Source: CAZLQF01 sp964561545 (GTDB taxonomy: Bacteria; Bacteroidota; Bacteroidia; CAILMK01; CAYYUA01). Taken from it: a DNA stretch of 18,251 bases. The notes under the pieces were generated by a model that had not been told where the DNA came from, ran no database searches, and saw only the letters and a program-made list of their open reading frames with translations. The stretch covers positions 1 to 18,251 of the forward strand of contig CAZLQF010000046.1 in the NCBI GenBank assembly GCA_964561545.1, given 5' to 3'. Both the position numbers and the translations under genes were made by a program. Below are positions 1 through 7,698 of this stretch, one piece after another (positions within the stretch are counted from its first letter, which is position 1; the number at the start of each line of letters is the position of its first letter).

Positions 1-47
1 TCGGAACCGCTTTTTTTATTTCCTGCAATTTCCTTATTTTACCTGCT

Positions 48-1949
48 ATGGTGCAGCCAATAGACATCCTCAAGCAATATTGGAATTTTTCTCAATTCCG
101 GCCATTGCAGGAGGAGATCATTCAATCCATTACAAGCGGCCATGATACGTTAGCACTACTTCCCACGGGTGGCGGCAAGTCCATTTGCTACCAGGTGCCG
201 GCTCTGATGCAGGACGGGATTTGCATTGTGGTCTCTCCGCTCATTGCTTTAATGAAAGACCAGCTCGAGGCCCTCAAAAACAAAGGCATTAAGGCAACCA
301 TTGTGTATTCCGGCCTTACCAAACGTGAAATTGACATTGCCCTTGACAATTGCATTTACGGGGGCTACAAATTCCTTTTCCTATCACCCGAGCGGTTAGA
401 AACCGATATCTTCCAAGAGCGCGTTCAACAAATGAAGGTAAATTTATTGGCGGTAGATGAGGCCCACTGCATCTCAGAATGGGGCTATGATTTCCGTCCG
501 GCTTATTTACAAATTGGCACCTTAAGGCCCTTAATTCCTAACACCCCGGTCCTTGCGCTTACCGCAACAGCCACTCAAACCGTCAAAAAGGATATTCGTG
601 AAAAACTTGCGTTTCCTTTAAATGCGAAAACTTTCCAAAAAAGCTTCGACCGGCCCAATTTAATTTATGGCGTAGCATACCAGGAAGACAAGAGGCGCAA
701 ATTACTGGACATCCTCAGCAAGGTCAAAGGCACCGGCATCATTTACGTAAGAACCCGTAAAGCAACCCGTGATATCGCCACTTTTTTAAAGCAAAATAAG
801 GTTAGTGCTGATTACTACAATGGGGGGCTGAGCCATGAAGAGCGCAATCAAAAGCAAGAAGGCTGGATGCGCAATCGTACGAGGATCATGGTGGCTACCA
901 ATGCTTTTGGCATGGGCATTGACAAGCCGGATGTACGCATGGTGATCCATATGAACCTTCCCGATACGCTTGAGGCCTATTACCAAGAAGCCGGAAGGGC
1001 CGGAAGGGATGAAAAAAAGGCTTATGCTGTGGCATTGGTTTATGAAACCGACCGTAAAGATCTTGAGCAAAGGCGGGAAACTACCTTTCCTTCGCTGGAT
1101 GAAATACGCAACATCTACCAGGCTTTGGGCAACTATTTTCAGATCCCAGCTGGAGCAGGAGCCAACCAAAATTATGATTTTGACATCAAGGACTTCAGCA
1201 GGCATTACGATTTGCCCCCATTTAAAGTCCACAACGCCCTCAAAATTTTGGAACAGGAAGGCTACATTGCTACCACGGATTCGGTGTTCACACCTTCAAG
1301 GCTTATGATGAGCATGAATTACAGCGACCTCTATAAGTTCCAGGTAGAAAACAAAACCTATGAAGCGCTTTTAAAAGGCATTTTAAGATCTTATGAAGGC
1401 GTTTTTGATCAATACGTTAAGGTCAATGAGCAAGACCTTGGAAAAATGACAGGGCTAAGCCTGCAAAAGCTCCAAAAACAATTGGCTCAACTCAAAAAAA
1501 TGGAAGTGCTGGATTATGCTCCCAAAAAACAGGAGCCCCAGATCACTTACCTTACCCAAAGGCTTGACCGCAATAGGCTGCAATTAGATCATGAGCACAT
1601 CAACTACCGCAAACAGATTTTTGAGGAAAAATTGAATTACGTGATCCAATATGCCTTCGACCACCAAGGTTGCCGGAGTCAATTTTTACTCAGCTATTTT
1701 GGGGAAACCCTTGAACAAGGATGCGGGCATTGCGATAATTGTATTCGAAAAAATAACAAAGCACAGGAACCGGACTTCGATGCCATTAAGCAAAGGATCC
1801 TGCAGGAGCTTGGAAATCAACAATTGTCGCTGGATCAAATTAAAAGCCAAGTTAAAGAAGCATCAGAAGTTCATGTGTTAGAGGTGCTGCGATGGCTCCA
1901 TGATCATGATCAAGTGGTGTACAAAGATCAGAAGATTTCTTTGAAGTGA
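48..1949 (+). CDS. recQ: RecQ-family ATP-dependent DNA helicase
   Basis: A 3'-5' superfamily 2 DNA helicase acting in recombination and repair. Visible motifs are Walker A TGGGKS (residues 40-45), DEAH (137-140) followed by the RecQ-specific aromatic-rich loop HCISEWGYDFRP (140-151), TATA (172-175), and motif VI QEAGRAGRD (313-321). A four-cysteine zinc motif lies at C542, C559, C562 and C565, with the family's typical LLSYFGE between the first two. In E. coli RecQ this zinc motif follows the helicase core within a few tens of residues; here about 190 residues (roughly 345-535), including winged-helix-like text around 380-420 and 455-490, come between. No HRDC domain is evident; the C-terminal 60 residues look like a small helical domain. 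The length of 633 aa is near the family norm. The ATG at 48 leaves a normal RecQ N-terminus. Family assignment is certain; the symbol is given on family grounds, and the genome may hold paralogues. Confidence 0.95.
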   Translation: MVQPIDILKQYWNFSQFRPLQEEIIQSITSGHDTLALLPTGGGKSICYQVPALMQDGICIVVSPLIALMKDQLEALKNKGIKATIVYSGLTKREIDIALDNCIYGGYKFLFLSPERLETDIFQERVQQMKVNLLAVDEAHCISEWGYDFRPAYLQIGTLRPLIPNTPVLALTATATQTVKKDIREKLAFPLNAKTFQKSFDRPNLIYGVAYQEDKRRKLLDILSKVKGTGIIYVRTRKATRDIATFLKQNKVSADYYNGGLSHEERNQKQEGWMRNRTRIMVATNAFGMGIDKPDVRMVIHMNLPDTLEAYYQEAGRAGRDEKKAYAVALVYETDRKDLEQRRETTFPSLDEIRNIYQALGNYFQIPAGAGANQNYDFDIKDFSRHYDLPPFKVHNALKILEQEGYIATTDSVFTPSRLMMSMNYSDLYKFQVENKTYEALLKGILRSYEGVFDQYVKVNEQDLGKMTGLSLQKLQKQLAQLKKMEVLDYAPKKQEPQITYLTQRLDRNRLQLDHEHINYRKQIFEEKLNYVIQYAFDHQGCRSQFLLSYFGETLEQGCGHCDNCIRKNNKAQEPDFDAIKQRILQELGNQQLSLDQIKSQVKEASEVHVLEVLRWLHDHDQVVYKDQKISLK

Positions 1950-2312
1950 TGTTAAAAAAGGCATGGCTTACTAAAAGAAGTTGTCATATAAATTCACATT
2001 TTTTAACCCTATGAAGAAAATCCGTGGAATGTTTCAGGTCAAGTTTTTAATAACTGATTGGGATACCGATTGGGTTTGATGGTTGACGTTCGAAGTTGTT
2101 CGTTACTGAGGTTGCTGGTTTGATGTTTCATTTGACTAATAGGTGAGTGGACAAACTTGAGATCATAAATTGTGATCTTAAATTTGAATTAGGATGGAAC
2201 CCGATTTAGCCCTTGTTTTGCGCCTCAGACAAAACCATTTCAACTTAATTCACCTTGGATCAATTTTGAAGGTAAGAAGCATTTAATAACGCTTAAACAA
2301 GTATTAAAACCA
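1950..2312. other. 363-bp intergenic region between recQ and glycosyltransferase pair
   Basis: No coding region or RNA gene is apparent here. No GC-rich hairpin with a T-tract follows recQ. The recognisable content is the promoter/inverted-repeat element at 2157-2186, listed separately. If that promoter is real, the stretch from about 2193 to 2312 is a 5' leader of about 120 nt, long for a simple operon; I see no known riboswitch or attenuator pattern in it. Confidence 0.5.
2157..2186 (+). promoter_or_regulatory. Bacteroidota-type promoter with palindrome filling the spacer
   Basis: TTG at 2157-2159 (-33 element) and TAAATTTG at 2179-2186 (an exact match to the -7 consensus TAnnTTTG) are separated by 19 bases, inside the 17-23 range described for Bacteroidota sigma factors. 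The spacer, 2160-2178, is itself the inverted repeat AGATCA-taaattg-TGATCT. Pairing can extend outward by a G-T wobble and two T-A pairs. It points towards the glycosyltransferase gene that begins at 2313. A repressor or activator site is inferred from the placement; a protein binding it is not identified. Confidence 0.55.
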
Positions 2313-3398
2313 TTGAACAAGAAGATCCTTTTCACGGTCATCAACGACCTTACCTATGATCAGCGCATGCAGCGCATTTGCAGGAGCTTATCCAAAGCTG
2401 GTTATGATGTTACGCTTGTAGGGCGCCAATTACCACATTCCATTGCCCTGCCCATTGAACCTTATAAACAGGTGAGGCTCAAATGCCTTTTCAATAAAGG
2501 CAAATTTTTTTACATCGAATACAACCTTCGCCTGCTTTTTTTCATCATAGCAAAAAAATTAGAGGTTATAGGAGCTGTGGATGCCGATACTTTAATGGGC
2601 TGCACGATGGCAGGAAAAATGAAGCAAATAAAACTTGTGCTGGATGCTCACGAATATTTTCCTTATGTACCGGAACTTAACAACAGGCCCTTGGCAAGCA
2701 ACATATGGAAAATGGTAGAGCGCATGTGCATCCCGGCTATGGATCAATGTTATACGGTAGGCCAAAAGCTTGCTGAGCAATATAGCAAGGAATATGGTAA
2801 GCCATTTCAGGTAATCCGGAATTTGCCATATAAACAGACGTCCGGATCTTTAACGGAAAAAACTGAAAAATTCATCCTCTACCAAGGCGCCCTCAATGAA
2901 GGAAGAGGGCTTGAGGAATTGTTGGAAGCGATTGAAATCATGGACGTAAAATTAAAAATAGCGGGAGAAGGCGATTTGAGTAATAAACTGAGGCAAAAAA
3001 CCAGGCAACTTGGCATAACCCATAAAGTGGAATTCTTAGGTTATTTAAAGCCAGCGGAATTACGCGAGCTAACAGCAAAAGCCTTTATTGGCTACAATCT
3101 ATTGAATGCTGCAAGCTGGAGCTATTATTACTCCTTATCCAACAAGTTCTTTGAATACATCCAGGCTGGTATTCCTTGTATAACAAATAGCTTCCCGGAA
3201 TACGAAGCCATCAATGAAGAACATGAGGTGGCATGGCTAACGGAGTTGAAAGTTGAAAAGATACAAGAAGCCATTGAAGAACTTTTTAACAATTCATCAT
3301 TATACCAACGGCTGCAAAATAATTGTAAAGCGGCAGCTGAAGTCTACAATTGGGAGCAAGAAGAACAGCAACTATTAAAAGTATACGAATCACTTTGA
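2313..3398 (+). CDS. GT4-type (GT-B fold) glycosyltransferase
   Basis: Predicted cytoplasmic sugar transferase using a nucleotide sugar, probably for envelope polysaccharide or glycolipid. The N-terminal half opens with the strand ILFTVIND followed by YDQRMQRIC and YDVTLVGR (residues 5-38), usual for this Bacteroidota family. The C-terminal donor-binding half has YQGALNEGRGLEELLEA (190-206), LKIAGEGDL (214-222), a GYL loop (243-245) and the acidic pair in FFEYIQAGIP...FPEYEA (279-299), comparable to the EX7E region of GT4 enzymes. The 361-aa length is normal. The start is TTG at 2313: the first in-frame ATG is at residue 19 and would remove the first strand of the fold, and the open upstream sequence shows no ATG. 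No Shine-Dalgarno sequence is seen. The stop TGA overlaps the TTG start of the next gene, so the two are probably co-translated. Sugar specificity cannot be read from the sequence. Confidence 0.85.
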   Translation: MNKKILFTVINDLTYDQRMQRICRSLSKAGYDVTLVGRQLPHSIALPIEPYKQVRLKCLFNKGKFFYIEYNLRLLFFIIAKKLEVIGAVDADTLMGCTMAGKMKQIKLVLDAHEYFPYVPELNNRPLASNIWKMVERMCIPAMDQCYTVGQKLAEQYSKEYGKPFQVIRNLPYKQTSGSLTEKTEKFILYQGALNEGRGLEELLEAIEIMDVKLKIAGEGDLSNKLRQKTRQLGITHKVEFLGYLKPAELRELTAKAFIGYNLLNAASWSYYYSLSNKFFEYIQAGIPCITNSFPEYEAINEEHEVAWLTELKVEKIQEAIEELFNNSSLYQRLQNNCKAAAEVYNWEQEEQQLLKVYESL

Positions 3399-4519
3399 AG
3401 CCAAAGAAACTTCATATCATCGCTTTCAATGTACCCTACCCTGCAGATTATGGAGGTGTCATAGATATATATTACAAAATCAAGGCATTAAAAGAAGCAG
3501 GGATTGGTATCTACTTGCATGCTTACAAGTATGGACGAGCTGAGGCGCAACAGCTTGAAGCCCTTTGCGAGCAAGTTTATTATTACGAGCGGAAAACTTT
3601 AAAAAATCCTTTTTACGGTAGGCTTCCTTATATTGTTAAAACCAGGAATTCCAATGAAATATTAAACAACCTTTTAAAGGATGAAAATCCCATCTTATTT
3701 GAAGGGTTGCATTCTTGTTATTACCTCGACCACCCTGCCCTGAAAGATCGCAAGAAAATTGTGCGGATGCACAACATTGAATACCTTTATTATTGGAACC
3801 TGGCCAAAGTGGAAAACAATCCGCTAAAGCGCATATTTTTCTACAGGGAGGCCCAAAAGCTGCAAGAATTTCATAGGGTTCTCAGGCATGCCGACAAAAT
3901 TGCTGCGATATCCCCGGAAGAACATCTTCATTTGGATGTCAAATTCAACAACTGCTTTTATTTGCCAGTTTATCATCCCAACGATCAATTAAAGAGCAAA
4001 AACGGAAAAGGCGATTTTGTTTTTTACCATGGCAATTTAGCCGTACCCGAAAACAATGAAGCCGGCTTGTATTTAATCAATCAAGTGTTTGATGACATGG
4101 ATAAACCATTGGTAATAGCAGGCATGAACCCAAGCCGGGCTTTAAGAAAAGCCGCTGAAAAGAACCCCAATGTTACCTTGATAGAAAATGTTGATAGCAA
4201 AAAAATATTTGAGTTAATCGAAGAAGCTCAGATCAATATCCTGCCTACTTTCCAAACCACTGGTATTAAGATCAAATTGATCAATGTGCTATACAGGGGA
4301 CGTCATTGTATTACGGTCCCAGAAATGGTGAAAGGAACCGGCCTGGAATCGCTCGTCAAAATAGGCCGAAACCCTCAAGAATTGAAATCTTTGATCAATC
4401 AATACTTCCAAAAGCCTTTCAATGGAGATTCCATGGAGTGCAGGGAAGAAATTTTAAGCAAACATTTCTGTACGCAGAACAACACGCAAAAATTGCTGCA
4501 CGAGGTCTTTAGTTCATAG
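3395..4519 (+). CDS. glycosyltransferase, GT4-like
   Basis: Second glycosyltransferase of the pair. Visible features, numbered from the TTG start, are a PADYGG loop (about 16-21) that begins the first helix as in GT-B enzymes, MHNIEYLYYWN (about 125-135), DKIAAISPEE, FYHGNLAVPENN (about 210-221) opening the donor-binding half, LVIAGMNPS, and ILPTFQTTGIKIKLIN (about 283-298), which occupies the place of the usual donor-binding acidic segment. Length is about 374 aa. I chose TTG at 3395 because it gives the expected N-terminus KPKKLHIIAFNVPYP and overlaps the previous stop as TTGA; an in-frame ATG at 3350 would add 15 residues lying inside the previous gene and unlike the family. Probably works with the preceding enzyme on the same glycan (inference from coupling). 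Donor and acceptor unknown. Confidence 0.8.
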   Translation: MKPKKLHIIAFNVPYPADYGGVIDIYYKIKALKEAGIGIYLHAYKYGRAEAQQLEALCEQVYYYERKTLKNPFYGRLPYIVKTRNSNEILNNLLKDENPILFEGLHSCYYLDHPALKDRKKIVRMHNIEYLYYWNLAKVENNPLKRIFFYREAQKLQEFHRVLRHADKIAAISPEEHLHLDVKFNNCFYLPVYHPNDQLKSKNGKGDFVFYHGNLAVPENNEAGLYLINQVFDDMDKPLVIAGMNPSRALRKAAEKNPNVTLIENVDSKKIFELIEEAQINILPTFQTTGIKIKLINVLYRGRHCITVPEMVKGTGLESLVKIGRNPQELKSLINQYFQKPFNGDSMECREEILSKHFCTQNNTQKLLHEVFSS

Positions 4520-4781
4520 TTAGTTCAATATTAAGGTTGATGTAACGGGCATGGGTTTTAATCCGGAACATTAAGTAAAAATGGGGCTGCAATGAATTGG
4601 AAGTCAAATTAAATAGAAAAGCTTGTTGTTCAACTTGGAACGTTAAACTTCGAGAGATCAACTTTGAATTTTTCTATATCAATATCAATACTTCCCTAAC
4701 AACTGCCGACTTGACCTGGTCTTTAGCTCACCAATACCTTTAACAACTACATTTCAATTTTCACCCACTTATCAAGAATTA
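4520..4781. other. 262-bp gap between convergent genes
   Basis: Lies between the ends of the plus-strand glycosyltransferase operon and the minus-strand ftsE gene, where a two-way terminator would be expected. I see only short AT-rich repeats (for example TTATCAAG twice near 4770-4785) and no strong stem with a T-tract, no gene and no RNA. Confidence 0.4.
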
Positions 4782-5462
4782 TCAAGCTTCCACATAATCT
4801 TTGATGGTACCCTCTTCAACCTGTAGCACCTTGGATGGAAATTGTTCGATCACGCGATAATCGTGCGTGGCCATTAGCACCGCAGCACCTTCTTTTTCCT
4901 TAACCTTAAACAACAATTCGAGAATTTCCTTGGAAGTTTCCGGGTCCAAATTGCCGGTGGGTTCGTCCGCTATTATTAATTGGGGATCATTAACAAGGGC
5001 ACGGGCTATGGCAAGTCGTTGCTGCTCACCCCCAGATAATTCATGGGGCATTTTAAAATCCTTACTTCCAAGATTGACAAGGTTCAAAACCTGTTCCATG
5101 CGTTGGTCTATCAGCTCTTTGTTTTTCCAGCCGGTAGCCCGCATTACAAAGTAAAGGTTCTCAGCCACAGAGCGGTCAGTAAGAAGTTGAAAATCCTGAA
5201 AAACAATACCCAACCTTCTCCTTAATTGCGGAATTTGCTTTTTGGATAAATACTTAAGGTCAAAATCAGCTACTTTACCTTCGCCACGTTTGAGCTTTAG
5301 TTCACCATATAATGTTTTTAATAAGCTTGTTTTGCCACTACCTGTTTTGCCGATCAAGTATACAAATTCACCAGGAAGCGTTTTTAAGTAAACTTGGTTT
5401 AATACAAGGTAATCCTGTTGAAATATCTGGGCGTTCTTTAGTTCAACGATGGGATCTGTCAT
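4782..5462 (-). CDS. ftsE: FtsE-like ABC transporter ATP-binding protein
   Basis: ABC ATPase of 226 aa. Motifs: Walker A GKTGSGKT (38-45), Q-loop glutamine at 89 in FQDFQLL, signature LSGGEQQR (142-149), Walker B LIIADEP (162-168) with the D-loop GNLDP following, and the H-loop histidine at 200 in ATHDY. The short length with no extra domain and the phrases VFQDFQLL and ADEPTGNLDP are typical of FtsE, which pairs with the membrane protein FtsX and controls peptidoglycan hydrolases during division. No ftsX lies nearby, so it must be encoded elsewhere if the assignment is right. The ATG overlaps the stop of the upstream small gene as ATGA, indicating an operon. The alternative is a MacB/LolD-type ATPase, which shares these motifs. 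Confidence 0.83.
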   Translation of the reverse strand: MTDPIVELKNAQIFQQDYLVLNQVYLKTLPGEFVYLIGKTGSGKTSLLKTLYGELKLKRGEGKVADFDLKYLSKKQIPQLRRRLGIVFQDFQLLTDRSVAENLYFVMRATGWKNKELIDQRMEQVLNLVNLGSKDFKMPHELSGGEQQRLAIARALVNDPQLIIADEPTGNLDPETSKEILELLFKVKEKEGAAVLMATHDYRVIEQFPSKVLQVEEGTIKDYVEA

Positions 5463-5665
5463 TCGAGATGTAATTTTTGCATTTTGCCAAATTGCAATTC
5501 TTCAATAATTGATTTGATCTTTGTTTCATGCTCACTCAAGCCAATTTTTTTAAGTGCTTTCTCAGGCCTGTCGGCTCTAAAGTACGATATTAAAGTAAAA
5601 TTTTCATCTCTTATTTGGATGTAATCTGGAATTTTGGCGGTACCTTTAATTTTCATAATATACAT
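5459..5665 (-). CDS. small conserved-looking protein upstream of ftsE
   Basis: I do not recognise this 68-aa protein. It has no signal peptide, membrane segment or cysteine. The N-terminal 45 residues (IKGTAKIPDYIQIRDENFTLISYFRA) look strand-rich and the rest helical and charged (KALKKIGLSEHETKIKSIIEEL). Support that it is real: its TGA overlaps the ftsE ATG by 4 bases (ATGA) and it fills the space between ftsE and the divergent promoter. The start may be the ATG at 5665 or the one three codons later at 5656; the second gives MKIKGTAK. A link to FtsE function is only inferred from coupling. Confidence 0.65.
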   Translation of the reverse strand: MYIMKIKGTAKIPDYIQIRDENFTLISYFRADRPEKALKKIGLSEHETKIKSIIEELQFGKMQKLHLE

Positions 5666-5690
5666 AAAGTGAAAATTTTCTAATGGCTTG

Positions 5691-5719
5691 TTTGAATAAT
5701 GGCATTTTTATTAGTTTTG
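5691..5719 (+). promoter_or_regulatory. candidate Bacteroidota-type promoter for the OmpA/TPR lipoprotein
   Basis: TTG (5692-5694, within TTTG 5691-5694) and TAGTTTTG (5712-5719, an exact TAnnTTTG match) are separated by 17 bases. Transcription would begin near 5725, giving a leader of about 45 nt before the ATG at 5771. This placement also argues against an in-frame ATG at 5699, which would lie upstream of the start of the transcript. Confidence 0.5.
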
Positions 5720-5770
5720 CGAAAGTCTAAAGATCAACAATTGGGCAAATTTAACCTAAACGCCATTACG

Positions 5771-7663
5771 ATGAAAAACAAAATTAGTTTAGCTTTTCTC
5801 ACCCTAATTTCATTTGCATTCATATTTAATGGATGCAGCGGTATTAAACAAATGAAACAAGATTATAATTCTGTTGAAGTTTATACAGAACCAGAAGTTT
5901 TAGAAGTTCACGGGGACACTGTACAATTTACCATTAAGGGTAATTTTCCGCCTAAATACTTTGATAAAAAAGGCATGATCAAATTCACACCTTCTATTCG
6001 TTACCAGGGAGGATCAAAAAACTTTGATGGTTTTTATCTAAAAGGGGAAAAAGTAGAGTTAGCCGATGATAAAAAAAACACTTACAATGTTATAAAGACC
6101 ATTTCTTACCAGGATGGCGGTTCTTTTGAAAGGGATTACAAAATCCCATACAAAAAGGGAATGGAAAACAGTTTAGTTGAAAGTGCCATTGATTATAAGA
6201 TCGATTCTGAATTCGATGAATTAGACAAATGCATGTCCAAAGAAGAGTCTGACAGCATTACTGCTGGCACGATTACTACGCCTTTATCAGTTAAACTTAA
6301 AGAAAGAATGTACCTTGGTGGTGTATCAGAAAAGGATAAAACCGCCAAAGAGCAAGAGATGGAAGAAAAGTATGGGCCCCAGGCTAATAAACAAAGCGAT
6401 GCTGGTAAAGACCTTTACCGCCCCAAATCAGGTGTAAGAAAACCTTACGATGGGGTTGTAAAGCCTGCTGATAAAATGGTAACTGCAACCATCTTTTTTG
6501 AGATCAATGACTCCCGGATAAGGCAATCGGAAAAGGAAGGTGAAGCAATGGAAAAGGTAGAATCGTTTACAGAAACCTCGCAATTAAGACTCAACAATAT
6601 CTTTATTAAGTCTTACGCTTCGCCCGATGGTGAATTAGAATTGAATGAAAATTTAACCCAGGAAAGGGCCAATAGTACCCATGATTACCTCTCATCATTC
6701 CTAAAGCAAAAAGGATTTGAAAGTGTACACGATACGGACTTCAATAAGCGTGCTACAACTGAGGAAGATTGGAGTGGCTTTAAAAAAATGATTCAGCAAT
6801 CCGATTTGGACGCTAAAGGAAAGATATTGGACATAGCAAATTCAAATTTGCCGCTGGACGAAAAAGAATCTTCGATAAGGGAATTAGATGCTTGGGAACC
6901 TTACATTACGGAAGAAATTATGCCAGAATTAAGGCGGTCACACATTAAGGTTAAAGGCTTCATAGAGGTACAATCTTTGGAGGACATCAGGCAACTTGCA
7001 GAAGATCATGGATTGGACACCCTGAACAAACAAGAAAAAATCAAGCTGGCATACCATAGCAATGACATCAATAGGAAAAGGGAAATCTATCAACACTACA
7101 CTGAAGAATATCCTGATGATTGGGTAGGTTACAATAATTTAGGGGTGCTGTTATTATACGAAGCTCGTTATGAAGAAGCCAGGGAGTCATTTTTGCAATA
7201 TGCCAAAAGGTTTCCTGAAGTTCCTGAAATTCAAAACAATTTGGGCGTTGCCAACAGTAACCTCAAACATTATGATTCAGCCCGGGATAATTACATGGCT
7301 GCCCAGCAAGGAGGCCTAAGCGTTGGTAATAATTTAGGCATCCTTGACATCAAAGTAGGCGATTATGAATCTGCTATTAACAACTTTCCCCAAAATCAAT
7401 GTGATTACAATGTAGCCCTTGCCTATACCCTTAACGAAAATTATGAAATGGCAAAGAATAAAATAGAATGTATCGTTGATAAAAAGGCTGATCATTTTTA
7501 TTTAAGAGCTATTGTGGCAGCTCGCAACGATAACACTGAACTCATGACTACAAGCCTTACAAGAGCTGTGGAACTTAAAGAAGACTATAGAAGCAAAGCC
7601 AAAAATGATATTGAATTTCGTGATTATCACGGAACTCCGAAGTTTAAAAATGCCTTGCGTTGA
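5771..7663 (+). CDS. lipoprotein with OmpA-like and TPR regions
   Basis: A 630-aa envelope lipoprotein. The signal peptide MKNKISLAFLTLISFAFIFNGC ends in a lipobox with C22. After it come a probably strand-rich region (about 30-145), a charged lysine/glutamate-rich linker (about 190-235), and a domain that starts TATIFFEIND (about 238) and holds SYASPDGELELNENLTQERA (about 281-300), resembling the peptidoglycan-binding OmpA core (G-x-ASP...N..Ls..RA). Two or more TPR repeats follow (about 446-620: NNLGVLLLYEARYEEARESF, NNLGVANSNLKHYDSARDNY). The in-frame ATG at 5699 is rejected because it would bury the signal peptide and overlap the promoter. Tethering of the outer membrane to peptidoglycan is inferred. 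It resembles OmpA-TPR lipoproteins such as PorE of the type IX secretion system, but no PD40 beta-propeller is visible, so I do not assign that role. Confidence 0.8.
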   Translation: MKNKISLAFLTLISFAFIFNGCSGIKQMKQDYNSVEVYTEPEVLEVHGDTVQFTIKGNFPPKYFDKKGMIKFTPSIRYQGGSKNFDGFYLKGEKVELADDKKNTYNVIKTISYQDGGSFERDYKIPYKKGMENSLVESAIDYKIDSEFDELDKCMSKEESDSITAGTITTPLSVKLKERMYLGGVSEKDKTAKEQEMEEKYGPQANKQSDAGKDLYRPKSGVRKPYDGVVKPADKMVTATIFFEINDSRIRQSEKEGEAMEKVESFTETSQLRLNNIFIKSYASPDGELELNENLTQERANSTHDYLSSFLKQKGFESVHDTDFNKRATTEEDWSGFKKMIQQSDLDAKGKILDIANSNLPLDEKESSIRELDAWEPYITEEIMPELRRSHIKVKGFIEVQSLEDIRQLAEDHGLDTLNKQEKIKLAYHSNDINRKREIYQHYTEEYPDDWVGYNNLGVLLLYEARYEEARESFLQYAKRFPEVPEIQNNLGVANSNLKHYDSARDNYMAAQQGGLSVGNNLGILDIKVGDYESAINNFPQNQCDYNVALAYTLNENYEMAKNKIECIVDKKADHFYLRAIVAARNDNTELMTTSLTRAVELKEDYRSKAKNDIEFRDYHGTPKFKNALR

Positions 7664-7698
7664 TACGCACTTTAATTGAAAACTAAAACTCATTTATT

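Noticed and set aside
970..1308. 112-codon open frame inside recQ on the same strand
   Set aside because: It lies entirely within the well-supported recQ frame and its translation has no domain-like character.
5699..5770. 24-residue N-terminal extension of the OmpA/TPR lipoprotein
   Set aside because: It would precede a complete lipoprotein signal peptide starting at 5771 and overlap the candidate promoter.
5771..7663. Assignment of the TPR lipoprotein as PorE of type IX secretion
   Set aside because: It has OmpA-like and TPR parts but no PD40 propeller, the domain order differs, and no other secretion genes are nearby.
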